In this document: one piece after another, positions 53,611-62,382 of the stretch
Position numbering within the stretch: the first letter of the stretch is position 1
How the letters are laid out: each line of letters starts with the position of its first letter
Translations under genes and position numbers: made by a program
Notes under the pieces: generated by a model
The model's database searches: none
What the model was told of the DNA's origin: nothing
What the model saw: only the letters and a program-made list of their open reading frames with translations
Assembly: GCF_002754245.1 (NCBI RefSeq)
Contig: NZ_PEEX01000001.1
Coordinates: forward strand, 3,576,001-3,640,000
Source of the DNA: Chryseobacterium sp. 52
Lineage (GTDB): Bacteria > Bacteroidota > Bacteroidia > Flavobacteriales > Weeksellaceae
Length of the DNA stretch: 64,000 nt
Reading direction: 5' to 3'

Positions 53611-56574
53611 TTACTTTTTAATCTGCTTTTTAACCTCTTTTGCTTCTGCTACGATCTCAGGGAAATCTTTGTAGTTCTCGATGATCTGGTCGCAGGTATA
53701 ACTTGCCTGATAATTATCTTTCAGCCCAATATAGTTTTTAGCCATCATTACCAGAGATTTTGCCCCCCAGTAATCTTCTGATGCATAATTGTTGGCCAGT
53801 TTAAAGATCGTCTCGTTGGAAGACTTAAATGCCTTCCCTTTGTTCTGATAGTAAGCTTTTGCATATAATGCTTCCGCTGCTACAGATGTATTGGACGACT
53901 TTTCAAGAGAAGTATATGCTGTTTGTGCATCTTTATCTTTTCCTGAATTCATCAAGCTTCTTGCTTTGATCACTTTTGCCGTTTCAATAACTGCCGCCGA
54001 GTTTTTCGTATTGGCAATCACCGCATCAGCCAGTTTTTCAGCCTGAGAAAAGTTTTTCTCATCCGCATACATCTTCATCAACTCTACATTAGCGTAGTTT
54101 TTAATATTGATGTCGGAAGAGTTTTTGATATTCTCCAGATACTTTTTAGCCTCTGTACTGTTACCCTGAGCTACGAAAATCTGCGCCAGACGGGTCTGTG
54201 CATCATCCTGATAATCATTTTGTACCGATGCTACTTCCTGTAATACAAGAAGTGCCTTCGTCGCATTATTGGTCTGGTAATAACTTTCTCCCAGCTCGTA
54301 TTTAGCCTGATAAAGACCTTCTCCTGTAGGATTCTGAGTTAGATATTTTTCGTAATAAGAGATTGCATTTTTGTAGTCTTTCTTGGTGAAATACTGTTTC
54401 CCGGTAGAAAGGTTGATTTCATCGATCTCAGCAGCATCTACATTCACTCCGATATTCTTCGCAAAACTTTCGTATCCGGAAACGTCACCGTTTTTCGTGA
54501 AAATAGGTTTTGCAGCCTGAACGATTTTTTCAGCATACGCTGTATTTTTATACTGCTCGCCTAAAGATTTAAGCTCAGAAAGTGCTTTATCGCTTTGGTT
54601 CTGGTCAATATAATTCTGCGCTCTGTAAATAGATGCATTGGCAATAAGATCTTTATCCGAAGATGTTTTGATCACTTTCGCAAAATAATCATTGGAGTTG
54701 GCAAAATCATCCTGAGCGGAGTAAGCGGTTCCCATTTCATATTGAGCATCATCATAATATTCAGAATCCGGATATTTAGATAAAAGATTTTTCAGATTGG
54801 TGATCTTCGCCTGCGTATCGCCTTTAAATCCTAAAGCCATGGCTTTTTGGTATAAAGTATAATCCGTAGCATCTTCATTCTTATCGTAAATCGCAATAGC
54901 CTCGTTCAGATCATTGTTGGCATAATGAATATCTGCCAGACGAAGTTCTGCGTCATTTTTAAATTCAGGTTTCGGATTGCCAAGGTATTGCTTAAAATAT
55001 GTCTTCGCCTGATCGAATTTTTTAGCTTTAAAATAAGCATATCCTAAATCATAAGATAACTGCTGCTTTTCAGGGAAGCTTTCATTGAGAAGCTTTTCAT
55101 AACGAACAATGGCAGACGGATAATTCCCTTTCTGGTAATACACCTGTCCTAACCAGTACAGTGCTCTGTTATAAAATTCTTTATTGATATTAAATCCTAA
55201 ACTTCTCAGGAAATACTTTTCTGCCTCATCATAATTCCCTTTGTTGAATTCCTCTGTTCCTAACAGATAAGAAACTTCCTGATCTACTTTATTGATCTCA
55301 GGAGTAGAACTCTGAAGTCTGTCAATGGCATTCAGCGTTTCCTTATAGTTCCCGGAATATAAATAGGATTTCACAAGAAGTGATCTCATTTCAGGAGCAT
55401 TTGCATCATTCTGATTGTCGTTGATATAGCTTTGGATAACTCCGGAAGGACTTTCAAACGGGTTTCCGATATCGTAACTTAATTTTGCATACTGTTCGTG
55501 CGCTAATTTTTTAACCTTAGCATCGTAATTCATCTGATAAGAAGAACGGAATGCCGAAAGGGCTTCCTGCTTTTTATCTACCGCCAGATAGGCATTTCCT
55601 AACTGATAGTAAGCGTTTTGTGCCAGTGCTGAATTGCTGTTGACAAGCTGGTTGTAATAAGAAACCGCTTCATCATATTTTTTAAGCTGAGCGGCTACAA
55701 ATCCCATTTCATAAAGGTCATTTTCAGACGGATTCTGCTGTACGCTCAAATAATCTTTCAGGTGAGGATACGCCGAAGTATAGTCATTTTTCATAAAATA
55801 ACTCTCCCCGATGATTTTGTGAACCTCTGCTTTATAAGAATCAGAAATATCTTCGTTCAGCAATGCAGTTCCTTCCGAAATAGCCTGATCATAATTTTTG
55901 TCGTTATAGTACATCTGTACATAATAAGGACGTACCAGCTTAGAGAATTTCGGCTGATCTTTTACAGAATCAAAATACTGGAACGCTTTATCACTCTGTC
56001 TGTTGGAATAATACAAATGTCCCAACATATAAGCTATATCTCCTTTTTGGGATGCATCAGCTGTTTTATAGGCTTCTTCCAGGGCATCGGTTGCGCCTTT
56101 TGTATCACCCGTCATGAATTTAGCATAGCCCAGTTTCAGAATATACTGGGTATTTTCTTCTTTTGAAAGCTGATACTGATTCACTTTTTTCAGGGTCTCT
56201 AAAGCCTTGTCAAAATCTTTTTTGGCTAAATAATAATCTGCCAGCGGAAGATTAGCCTGAGCAAAATAAGCAGAATTCGGATATTCTTTCATGAAAGCTG
56301 TTAATCCTTCCTCTGCATGATTCTTCTGAAGGATTACCCCAATCACGTTATCAAAAAACTGTGCTGCCTCTTTTCTCGATCTGGACAAGTTCTGATTATA
56401 GAAATACTGTCTTGCATATTCGTATTGAGAAGCATTGTATATTTTGGTCTGATAAAGATTTTCGGCTAAATTGAACCTGTAGTTTTCTTTTTGGGTAAAG
56501 TATTGAGACTGCTGTGCCTCGGATATTCCGTAATAAAGTACAGCAGCTGCTAAAAGTATTTTTTTTGATTTCAT
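53611..56574 (-). CDS. Exported large tetratricopeptide-repeat protein
   Basis: The 987-aa protein has a signal peptide (MKSKKILLAAAVLYYGISEA) followed by a continuous array of TPR units to the C-terminus, for example DFDKALETLKKVNQYQLSKE, NYDEAEKYFLRSLGFN and KFDQAKTYFKQYLGNPKPEF. TPR solenoids bind peptides or proteins, so this is likely a periplasmic scaffold. The next gene encodes an outer-membrane barrel, a pairing common in Bacteroidota, and the two may form one envelope complex. The ligand is unknown. Confidence 0.88.
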   Translation of the reverse strand: MKSKKILLAAAVLYYGISEAQQSQYFTQKENYRFNLAENLYQTKIYNASQYEYARQYFYNQNLSRSRKEAAQFFDNVIGVILQKNHAEEGLTAFMKEYPNSAYFAQANLPLADYYLAKKDFDKALETLKKVNQYQLSKEENTQYILKLGYAKFMTGDTKGATDALEEAYKTADASQKGDIAYMLGHLYYSNRQSDKAFQYFDSVKDQPKFSKLVRPYYVQMYYNDKNYDQAISEGTALLNEDISDSYKAEVHKIIGESYFMKNDYTSAYPHLKDYLSVQQNPSENDLYEMGFVAAQLKKYDEAVSYYNQLVNSNSALAQNAYYQLGNAYLAVDKKQEALSAFRSSYQMNYDAKVKKLAHEQYAKLSYDIGNPFESPSGVIQSYINDNQNDANAPEMRSLLVKSYLYSGNYKETLNAIDRLQSSTPEINKVDQEVSYLLGTEEFNKGNYDEAEKYFLRSLGFNINKEFYNRALYWLGQVYYQKGNYPSAIVRYEKLLNESFPEKQQLSYDLGYAYFKAKKFDQAKTYFKQYLGNPKPEFKNDAELRLADIHYANNDLNEAIAIYDKNEDATDYTLYQKAMALGFKGDTQAKITNLKNLLSKYPDSEYYDDAQYEMGTAYSAQDDFANSNDYFAKVIKTSSDKDLIANASIYRAQNYIDQNQSDKALSELKSLGEQYKNTAYAEKIVQAAKPIFTKNGDVSGYESFAKNIGVNVDAAEIDEINLSTGKQYFTKKDYKNAISYYEKYLTQNPTGEGLYQAKYELGESYYQTNNATKALLVLQEVASVQNDYQDDAQTRLAQIFVAQGNSTEAKKYLENIKNSSDINIKNYANVELMKMYADEKNFSQAEKLADAVIANTKNSAAVIETAKVIKARSLMNSGKDKDAQTAYTSLEKSSNTSVAAEALYAKAYYQNKGKAFKSSNETIFKLANNYASEDYWGAKSLVMMAKNYIGLKDNYQASYTCDQIIENYKDFPEIVAEAKEVKKQIKK

Positions 56575-56820
56575 TCTTTATTGAATAAAAAAATTAGTCT
56601 TAATAAGTTAACGAAAATATTAAAAACTTATTGTTTAAGCAAGTTTTAAACGGTTTATTAATCTAAAAACGTCAAATAACACCAATAAAAACATTTCACC
56701 ATAAAATGATAAAATTTATTATTTTAGTACTGTGAAAAATGACATTGTTTCAGCATAAGGCAATCAAAAAAAAATTTTGATTTTATACTCATTCAACAGC
56801 ATCTAAAAACATACCAATAC

Positions 56821-59061
56821 ATGAAAATTAAGATACTTTTAGCATTAATATTTGTAAATCTGATGCAGGCTCAGAAGTTTTACTTCCCGAAAACAGCAGT
56901 GAAAGACTCTTCTGTTCTGGAAAAACAAATGCCTTTACTGGCGTCGAAGTTAATAGCCCAGCCGCAATTCCTGAAACTCAAAAAAGCCAGGAAAATTGCC
57001 TATTTAGATAACCTGCTCCGTTTACAGATCGTGGCCAGGGATTACAAAAAATCGATCAGCACGTTATCAGATTACCGGGGTGAATACGCTGACCATAATA
57101 TGGCAGGCAATAAATATATTGCCTATGAATTTTACAGCATGGCTAAGCTGATTGAGTCGAAAGAAAATACAAGTTTCCCGAATGCCCTTCAAAAAGCATT
57201 TAATAAAAAGTATGAAAGCCTTTCGGATCAGCTGACCACCAAAGTTGGAATCGGCGTAGATGGAGATGTGAATGATTCCAGAAAGCTTTTAAATAAGGCA
57301 TTAGACAAACAGAAAGATAAAGACAGCATAGATTATGGATCGGCGCTGGCTTTGTGTAAAAGCTATCTAAACTATAAAACCTATTCCAGTCTCAAACCTC
57401 AGATCATACAGTTAGTAGCATCAAAAGATCAGGAAAAATTCATTACCGAAACAAAAGATCTGAAAACAAAAAGCGGAAATACCCTCACGATCACGATTGT
57501 CCGGAAAAAGGAAAACAAATCTCCGCTCCCTGTTATTCTTACCAATAATATCTATGCAGGGCCCTTAGATGCTGTTTTCGGGAAAAGAGCAGCGGTATAT
57601 AATTATGTAGGCGCTGTGGTGAATACCCGCGGCAAAAGAAACAGTAATGATGAGAACAATCCTTTCGAGCATGAATCGCAGGATATTTATGAGGTGATTG
57701 ACTGGGTAAGTCAACAACCCTGGAGTAACGGCAAGGTGGGAATGATTGGTGGCAGTTATCTGGGGTTCAGTCAGTGGGCAGCAGTGAAAAAATTGCATCC
57801 GGCTTTAAAAACAATTGTCCCGCAGGTTGCTGTAGGCATTGGAATAGACTACCCTGCTCAAAACAATATATTCATGAGCTATATGCTGCAGTGGATCAAT
57901 TATGTGACCAACAATAAACTTACCGATGAAGCAGACTTTAATAATTTCACGAAGTGGGATTCTATTAATACTGCCTGGTACAAAAGTGGAAAATCATTCA
58001 GAGCTTTGGATACCATAAGTGGCAAACCGAATACAATTTTTCAAAGATGGCTGGATCACCCGGGCTACGATGAATACTGGCAGAAAATGGTTCCTTATAA
58101 AGAGGACTTCGCGAATATCAATATTCCTATTCTAACCACGACAGGATACTATGACGATGATCAGGTAGGAGCCTTATATTATTTTAAAGAACATCATCAG
58201 TATAACAAAAATGCCAATCATTATCTGGTAATAGGTCCTTATAATCATGGTGGCGCACAAAGCTACGGATTTACTTATGTAACTGACAGTCCAATAGACC
58301 CTGTCGCCAGAATAAGTATTGATGACCTGGCTTTTTCATGGTTCGATTACATTCTGAAAAATGGTAAAAAGCCGGCTCTTTTAAAAGACAGAATCAATTT
58401 CCAGGTGATGAATACCAACACATGGAAACACGTTCCTACTCTTGAAAAAATGCATACTTCAACGGTGAATTTCTATCTTCAGGATCACAAAAACACGCCA
58501 TCTGTTTTTAATCAGCCGGCTAATAAAAGCTTTGTAAAACAGACAGTCGATTTTACAAACAGGGATCAAAAAGATTCTTATCATAAAGTAAGTAAAACAG
58601 ACAGTGTAAAAACAACCAATTCTGTTTATTTTGAAAGCGAAGTATTGGACAAAGACCTTATTATCAGTGGCAATTTATCCGGATTTTTCAATGTTTCTAT
58701 TAATAAAAAAGATTTTGACACAGACACTTATTTATATCAGATACAGCCGGATGGTAAAGCCTTTTTATTATCAACCCATATTGTAAGGGCCAGCTATGCA
58801 AAAAACAATGCCGTACGACAGCTTCTTGCACCCGGAAAAGAAGAACAAATTCCTATAAAAAACTCGATATTCATCAGTAAAAAGATAGAAAAAGGAAGTA
58901 AACTGGTTTTATTGGTTGGAGTTAATAAAAATCCAAACTGGCAGATTAATTATGGTACCGGAAAAGATGTAAGTGATGAAACGATGCAGGATTCCGGCCA
59001 ACCATTAGAAATAAAATGGTATAATGACAGCTATGTAGAAATACCTATTTACCAAGAATAA
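56821..59061 (+). CDS. Secreted CocE/NonD-type X-Pro dipeptidyl-peptidase family hydrolase
   Basis: The 746-aa protein has a signal peptide (MKIKILLALIFVNLMQA) and an N-terminal region of about 190 residues without known motifs. An alpha/beta-hydrolase domain of the S15 family follows: VNTRGKRNSNDENNPFEHES, QDIYEVIDWVSQQPWSNG, the elbow GMIGGSYLGFSQW, acidic TTGYYDDDQVGAL and the His in VIGPYNHGG. From about residue 520 a beta-rich PepX C-terminal jelly roll completes it. Relatives act on esters, acylated amides or X-Pro peptides. Confidence 0.88.
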   Translation: MKIKILLALIFVNLMQAQKFYFPKTAVKDSSVLEKQMPLLASKLIAQPQFLKLKKARKIAYLDNLLRLQIVARDYKKSISTLSDYRGEYADHNMAGNKYIAYEFYSMAKLIESKENTSFPNALQKAFNKKYESLSDQLTTKVGIGVDGDVNDSRKLLNKALDKQKDKDSIDYGSALALCKSYLNYKTYSSLKPQIIQLVASKDQEKFITETKDLKTKSGNTLTITIVRKKENKSPLPVILTNNIYAGPLDAVFGKRAAVYNYVGAVVNTRGKRNSNDENNPFEHESQDIYEVIDWVSQQPWSNGKVGMIGGSYLGFSQWAAVKKLHPALKTIVPQVAVGIGIDYPAQNNIFMSYMLQWINYVTNNKLTDEADFNNFTKWDSINTAWYKSGKSFRALDTISGKPNTIFQRWLDHPGYDEYWQKMVPYKEDFANINIPILTTTGYYDDDQVGALYYFKEHHQYNKNANHYLVIGPYNHGGAQSYGFTYVTDSPIDPVARISIDDLAFSWFDYILKNGKKPALLKDRINFQVMNTNTWKHVPTLEKMHTSTVNFYLQDHKNTPSVFNQPANKSFVKQTVDFTNRDQKDSYHKVSKTDSVKTTNSVYFESEVLDKDLIISGNLSGFFNVSINKKDFDTDTYLYQIQPDGKAFLLSTHIVRASYAKNNAVRQLLAPGKEEQIPIKNSIFISKKIEKGSKLVLLVGVNKNPNWQINYGTGKDVSDETMQDSGQPLEIKWYNDSYVEIPIYQE

Positions 59062-59091
59062 AGGCTTTTAACCGTTATAACCTCAGCCTTT
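59060..59091 (+). terminator. Terminator after the CocE-type gene
   Basis: AAAGGCT and AGCCTTT enclose an 18-base AT-rich loop and are followed by TTAACG; a weaker but reasonable stop directly after the gene. Confidence 0.5.
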
Positions 59092-59137
59092 TTAACGAAA
59101 TATTATGATTACAGCCAACACCAAAATAAAAAATGAT

Positions 59138-59145
59138 TACATTTG
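59138..59145 (+). promoter_or_regulatory. Putative -7 promoter box of the permease gene
   Basis: TACATTTG fits the Bacteroidota -7 consensus and lies 30 bases before the permease ATG. No convincing -33 TTTG. Confidence 0.4.
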
Positions 59146-59175
59146 CTTTTTTTCAAACTCAAATATAAATATTGA

Positions 59176-60858
59176 ATGAATCAACTTTTCAGAAGGAAAA
59201 ACTATTCAGAAACAGATACATCTACTAGCCTTTTAAGGGTTTTAGGTGTTTGGGATATCGTTTTTTTTGGTATTGCAGCCATTATTGGAGCAGGAAGTTT
59301 CAGCAGCTTAGGTGAAGCAGTTTTCAGAGGTGGCCCCGGAGTTATTCTACTATATTTAATTTGTGGTTTTGCCTGTGGATTTACCGCATTATGCTACGCT
59401 GAGTTTGCCAGCAGAATTCCTACAGCCGGCTCCGCATACACCTATGCTTACGCCAGTTTCGGGGAACTGATTGCATGGATCATCGGGTGGGCACTGATCA
59501 TGGAATATTCTTTCGGAAATATTTATGTTGCCTTTTCCTGGTCCGATTATTTCACCAGCTTTCTAGAACGTATGGGAATGCATATCCCGGATTATCTTAC
59601 CTGCAGCTACACGGAAGCCCGAAAAGCTTTTCAGAATGGCTCTGAAAACAAAGAATTATTAAGTGCCTGGAATACAGCACCGCTGGTTGGCAGTTTAAAA
59701 ATCATCCTTGACCTTCCTGCATTGGTAATCAATGGTCTTATTACATGGCTTTGTTATGTAGGGGTAAAGGAAAGTAAAAACTTCAATAACTCTTTAGTTA
59801 TCTTAAAATTAGCTGTAATCGTTTTGGTTATTTTAGTAGGTTTCTCCTATATCAATACCGAAAACTGGACCCCGGTGAACCCTGAAACTCATGTTGCGTC
59901 CTTCATGCCGAATGGATTTGCCGGAGTAATGAGTGCCGTTTCCGGAGTTTTCTTTGCCTATATTGGTTTTGATGCGTTGAGTGTACTTTCTGAAGAAACA
60001 AAAGATCCGCAGAAAACCCTTCCAAAAGGGATGATCATTTCTCTGGTACTGTGTACGGTAATTTATATTGCTTTAACACTGGTTTTAACAGGAATGGTAG
60101 ATTACAGAAAATTTGATGGTATCGGAGATCCGCTTTCATTTATATTCGAAAAATCAAATGCCAATGTTGCCTGGATGGAACTTGTGGTTTCCTTCGTTGC
60201 TATTGTTGCCATTACCACAGTATTATTGGTATTCCAGATGGGACAGCCAAGAATCTGGTATGCAATGAGCCGTGACGGATTGATGCCTGAAAAATTCAAG
60301 ACAGTACATCCAAAATATAAAACCCCTTCATTTGCGACCATTATTACAGGTATCGCAGTCGGAGTTCCTATTTTATTTACAGACAAAACGTTCATCCTTG
60401 ATTTCACAAGTATCGGGACTATTTTTGCCTTTGTATTGGTTTGTGCGGGAGTTCTTATGCTTCCTGCAAAAGAAAAGATCAAAGGTAGATTTCACCTTCC
60501 TTATATCAATGGAAAGATTATTTTCCCGGTTATCTTTATCGGTGGATTAATTGGTTTCTACTTCTGGCAACCGGAATTTTTCACCAATTTAATGGACTGG
60601 AATGATCCTAAAGAAGGTGAATTCAGAGCTTCAATTTTCGTTTTCATTCTGATTAACCTGGTGCTGTGTATTTTTACCTTTATCAAAAACTTTTCTCTGA
60701 TTCCTCTTATCGGATTAAGCTCTTGTCTGTATCTTCTTACAGGAATGAGTCATGAGAATTGGTTCTGGTTCGGGCTTTGGTTCGCGCTGGGCTTGGTGAT
60801 CTATTTCTGCTATGGATACAGAAACAGTAAGCTTAGAAAGGAAATGATATCGAAGTAA
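59176..60858 (+). CDS. Amino-acid permease, APC superfamily (cationic amino acid transporter type)
   Basis: This 560-aa protein has about 14 hydrophobic helices. Diagnostic stretches are VLGVWDIVFFGIAAIIGAGS in helix 1, ALCYAEFASRIPTAGSAYTY and the APC signature FFAYIGFDALSVLSEETKDP. This matches the CAT branch of proton-coupled amino-acid importers. The substrate cannot be deduced. A 14-base terminator stem follows. Confidence 0.92.
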   Translation: MNQLFRRKNYSETDTSTSLLRVLGVWDIVFFGIAAIIGAGSFSSLGEAVFRGGPGVILLYLICGFACGFTALCYAEFASRIPTAGSAYTYAYASFGELIAWIIGWALIMEYSFGNIYVAFSWSDYFTSFLERMGMHIPDYLTCSYTEARKAFQNGSENKELLSAWNTAPLVGSLKIILDLPALVINGLITWLCYVGVKESKNFNNSLVILKLAVIVLVILVGFSYINTENWTPVNPETHVASFMPNGFAGVMSAVSGVFFAYIGFDALSVLSEETKDPQKTLPKGMIISLVLCTVIYIALTLVLTGMVDYRKFDGIGDPLSFIFEKSNANVAWMELVVSFVAIVAITTVLLVFQMGQPRIWYAMSRDGLMPEKFKTVHPKYKTPSFATIITGIAVGVPILFTDKTFILDFTSIGTIFAFVLVCAGVLMLPAKEKIKGRFHLPYINGKIIFPVIFIGGLIGFYFWQPEFFTNLMDWNDPKEGEFRASIFVFILINLVLCIFTFIKNFSLIPLIGLSSCLYLLTGMSHENWFWFGLWFALGLVIYFCYGYRNSKLRKEMISK

Positions 60859-60883
60859 TTATCTGGATCAAACAACATATACT

Positions 60884-60919
60884 AAAAGGCAAATTTGTAA
60901 ATCAGCAAATTTGCCTTTT
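60884..60919 (+). terminator. Strong terminator after the permease gene
   Basis: AAAAGGCAAATTTG / CAAATTTGCCTTTT is a perfect 14-base stem with an 8-base loop, followed by TCC TTTTTC. Confidence 0.92.
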
Positions 60920-60985
60920 TCCTTTTTCTCCAAATCGGCAGAATTATTGCATAGATTTCATAAGAAACTATAAACTAATCCTGCC

Positions 60986-61348
60986 ATGTCAGAAAGAATA
61001 AAAACTTACGGAGAATTTTATCAGTTCTATCTTACTGAGCACAGTAAAATGGGAACGAGGATCTTTCATTTTGTGGGAACTCTTCTCATATTTGTGGTGA
61101 TCTGGTATGTTATCAGCTCAGGAAAAGAAAGATTCCTGTGGTATATTCCGATTTTTGGATATGGTTTTGCCTGGTTCAGTCATGCAGTGATTGAGAAAAA
61201 CAGGCCTGCTACTTTCAAATATCCACTCTGGTCCTTAATCTCAGATTTCAGACTATTCTTTGAATTGCTGATTGGAAAACAAAAATTCAGAGGAATAGCT
61301 CCCAAGCCAAAGGAAACTGAAAATACTGACGTAGCCAATAAAGTGTAA
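60986..61348 (+). CDS. DUF962/Mpo1-like membrane protein
   Basis: The 120-aa protein has two hydrophobic helices (FHFVGTLLIFVVIWYVIS and WYIPIFGYGFAWFSHAVI) and the DUF962 pattern: FYLTEHSKMGTRIFHFVGTL, GYGFAWFSHAVIEKNRPATF and KYPLWSLISDFRLF. Histidines in HxxxxxRxxHxxG and WxxH positions match the iron-binding residues of yeast Mpo1, a dioxygenase in alpha-oxidation of 2-hydroxy fatty acids. A lipid-oxidation role is inference. Single gene. Confidence 0.85.
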   Translation: MSERIKTYGEFYQFYLTEHSKMGTRIFHFVGTLLIFVVIWYVISSGKERFLWYIPIFGYGFAWFSHAVIEKNRPATFKYPLWSLISDFRLFFELLIGKQKFRGIAPKPKETENTDVANKV

Positions 61349-61571
61349 AATTTTAGGTGAAGTTTTATGCTTGAAAGATGAATTCAAACAGTTTTTTTGA
61401 TAGTATTTATTTAATATTTTATTTGAGAATAATACTATTGTTTTTCCAAAATACCACAATGAATGGCATTCATCATTTTTCAGCTAAAGCACTTTTCTTT
61501 AACATACTCTACATGATAAACCTGCGCTTCAAACCAAAAAGAAAGTACGGTTTTAAGATCAAAAATTATAT

Positions 61572-61608
61572 AAAACCCCCATTTCTGATAATAGAAATAG
61601 GGGTTTTT
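61572..61608. terminator. Bidirectional terminator
   Basis: AAAACCCC(C)ATTTCT / AGAAAT(A)GGGGTTTT form a stem of about 14 pairs with a 6-base loop and T-rich flanks on both strands. It lies 23 bases after the end of the minus-strand secreted-protein gene. Confidence 0.8.
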
Positions 61609-61630
61609 GTTTTTAATTGAGATCATTTTG

Positions 61631-62128
61631 TTAACTGCTCAATAAACTTCTTACTATAACCTGTGGCGTTTCGCCGGCGGGTACAATAAAAATGGCATCG
61701 TTTTCTATTACCTGACCTTGTTCGAGATAATATCCGGCAGTAACAGACATTACGGTACTTGCTGATGAAAAGCAGGTAACATCTATTGTATGGGCTTTCA
61801 TTCCAACCTGAAATCTTTTTGAAGTTAACCTTGCGCCGGTAGCGTTGATGCAGTTTACCTCAATAATTTTTGAGTTTGAATCCAGATCAAGCGAGCTGTT
61901 TAAGCGGATGTTAAAAGCTTTTCCGGTGTTGTTTTTTACACTTGCCGTTACTTTGTAGCGATCAAAATCCTGATTTTTGATCTTTAATTTCTCTTTGTTG
62001 ATAACAAAATACGTTACAGCAATTCCATTTATGTCTATGGTTTCGCCATCTTTGATTTGCTGTGCGTTAACTGCCATTATTCCACCAGAAAAAAGCAGCA
62101 TAAAAGCTATTGTTTTAATCCATCTCAT
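61631..62128 (-). CDS. Secreted hypothetical protein
   Basis: The start at 62128 (MRWIKTIAFMLLFSGGIMAV) gives a 165-aa product with a clear signal peptide ending NAQ; the longer frame adds 17 residues. The mature part is a beta sandwich by pattern (NGIAVTYFVINKEKLKIKN, YKVTASVKNNTGKAFNIRLN, TVMSVTAGYYLEQGQVIEND). Two cysteines (VNCINATG, DVTCFSSA) may pair. No known domain is recognised. Confidence 0.7.
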   Translation of the reverse strand: MRWIKTIAFMLLFSGGIMAVNAQQIKDGETIDINGIAVTYFVINKEKLKIKNQDFDRYKVTASVKNNTGKAFNIRLNSSLDLDSNSKIIEVNCINATGARLTSKRFQVGMKAHTIDVTCFSSASTVMSVTAGYYLEQGQVIENDAIFIVPAGETPQVIVRSLLSS

Positions 62129-62382
62129 ATTGAATATGTTATTTGTGTTTATGTGTTGAAAGTATGAATAATAATTCAACTATTTCAAGTTCAATTAAAA
62201 CAATATGAGTAACGGGCATTAATTACTGATTATCAGCTACTTATTTTCATATTTCGAGTAAATTATTTCCTTTTTATCTTACCCACAAAGGCCTTTTTCG
62301 TTGGTCAGAAATTTCTATTTTTCTGTTAGTTTACTTACATCATCTATTCTATTCATCACCAATAAAGTATTACTTAAAATAT

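Noticed and set aside
61378..61620. 80-codon plus-strand frame
   Set aside because: Runs through the terminator hairpin at 61572-61608 and has AT-rich random composition.
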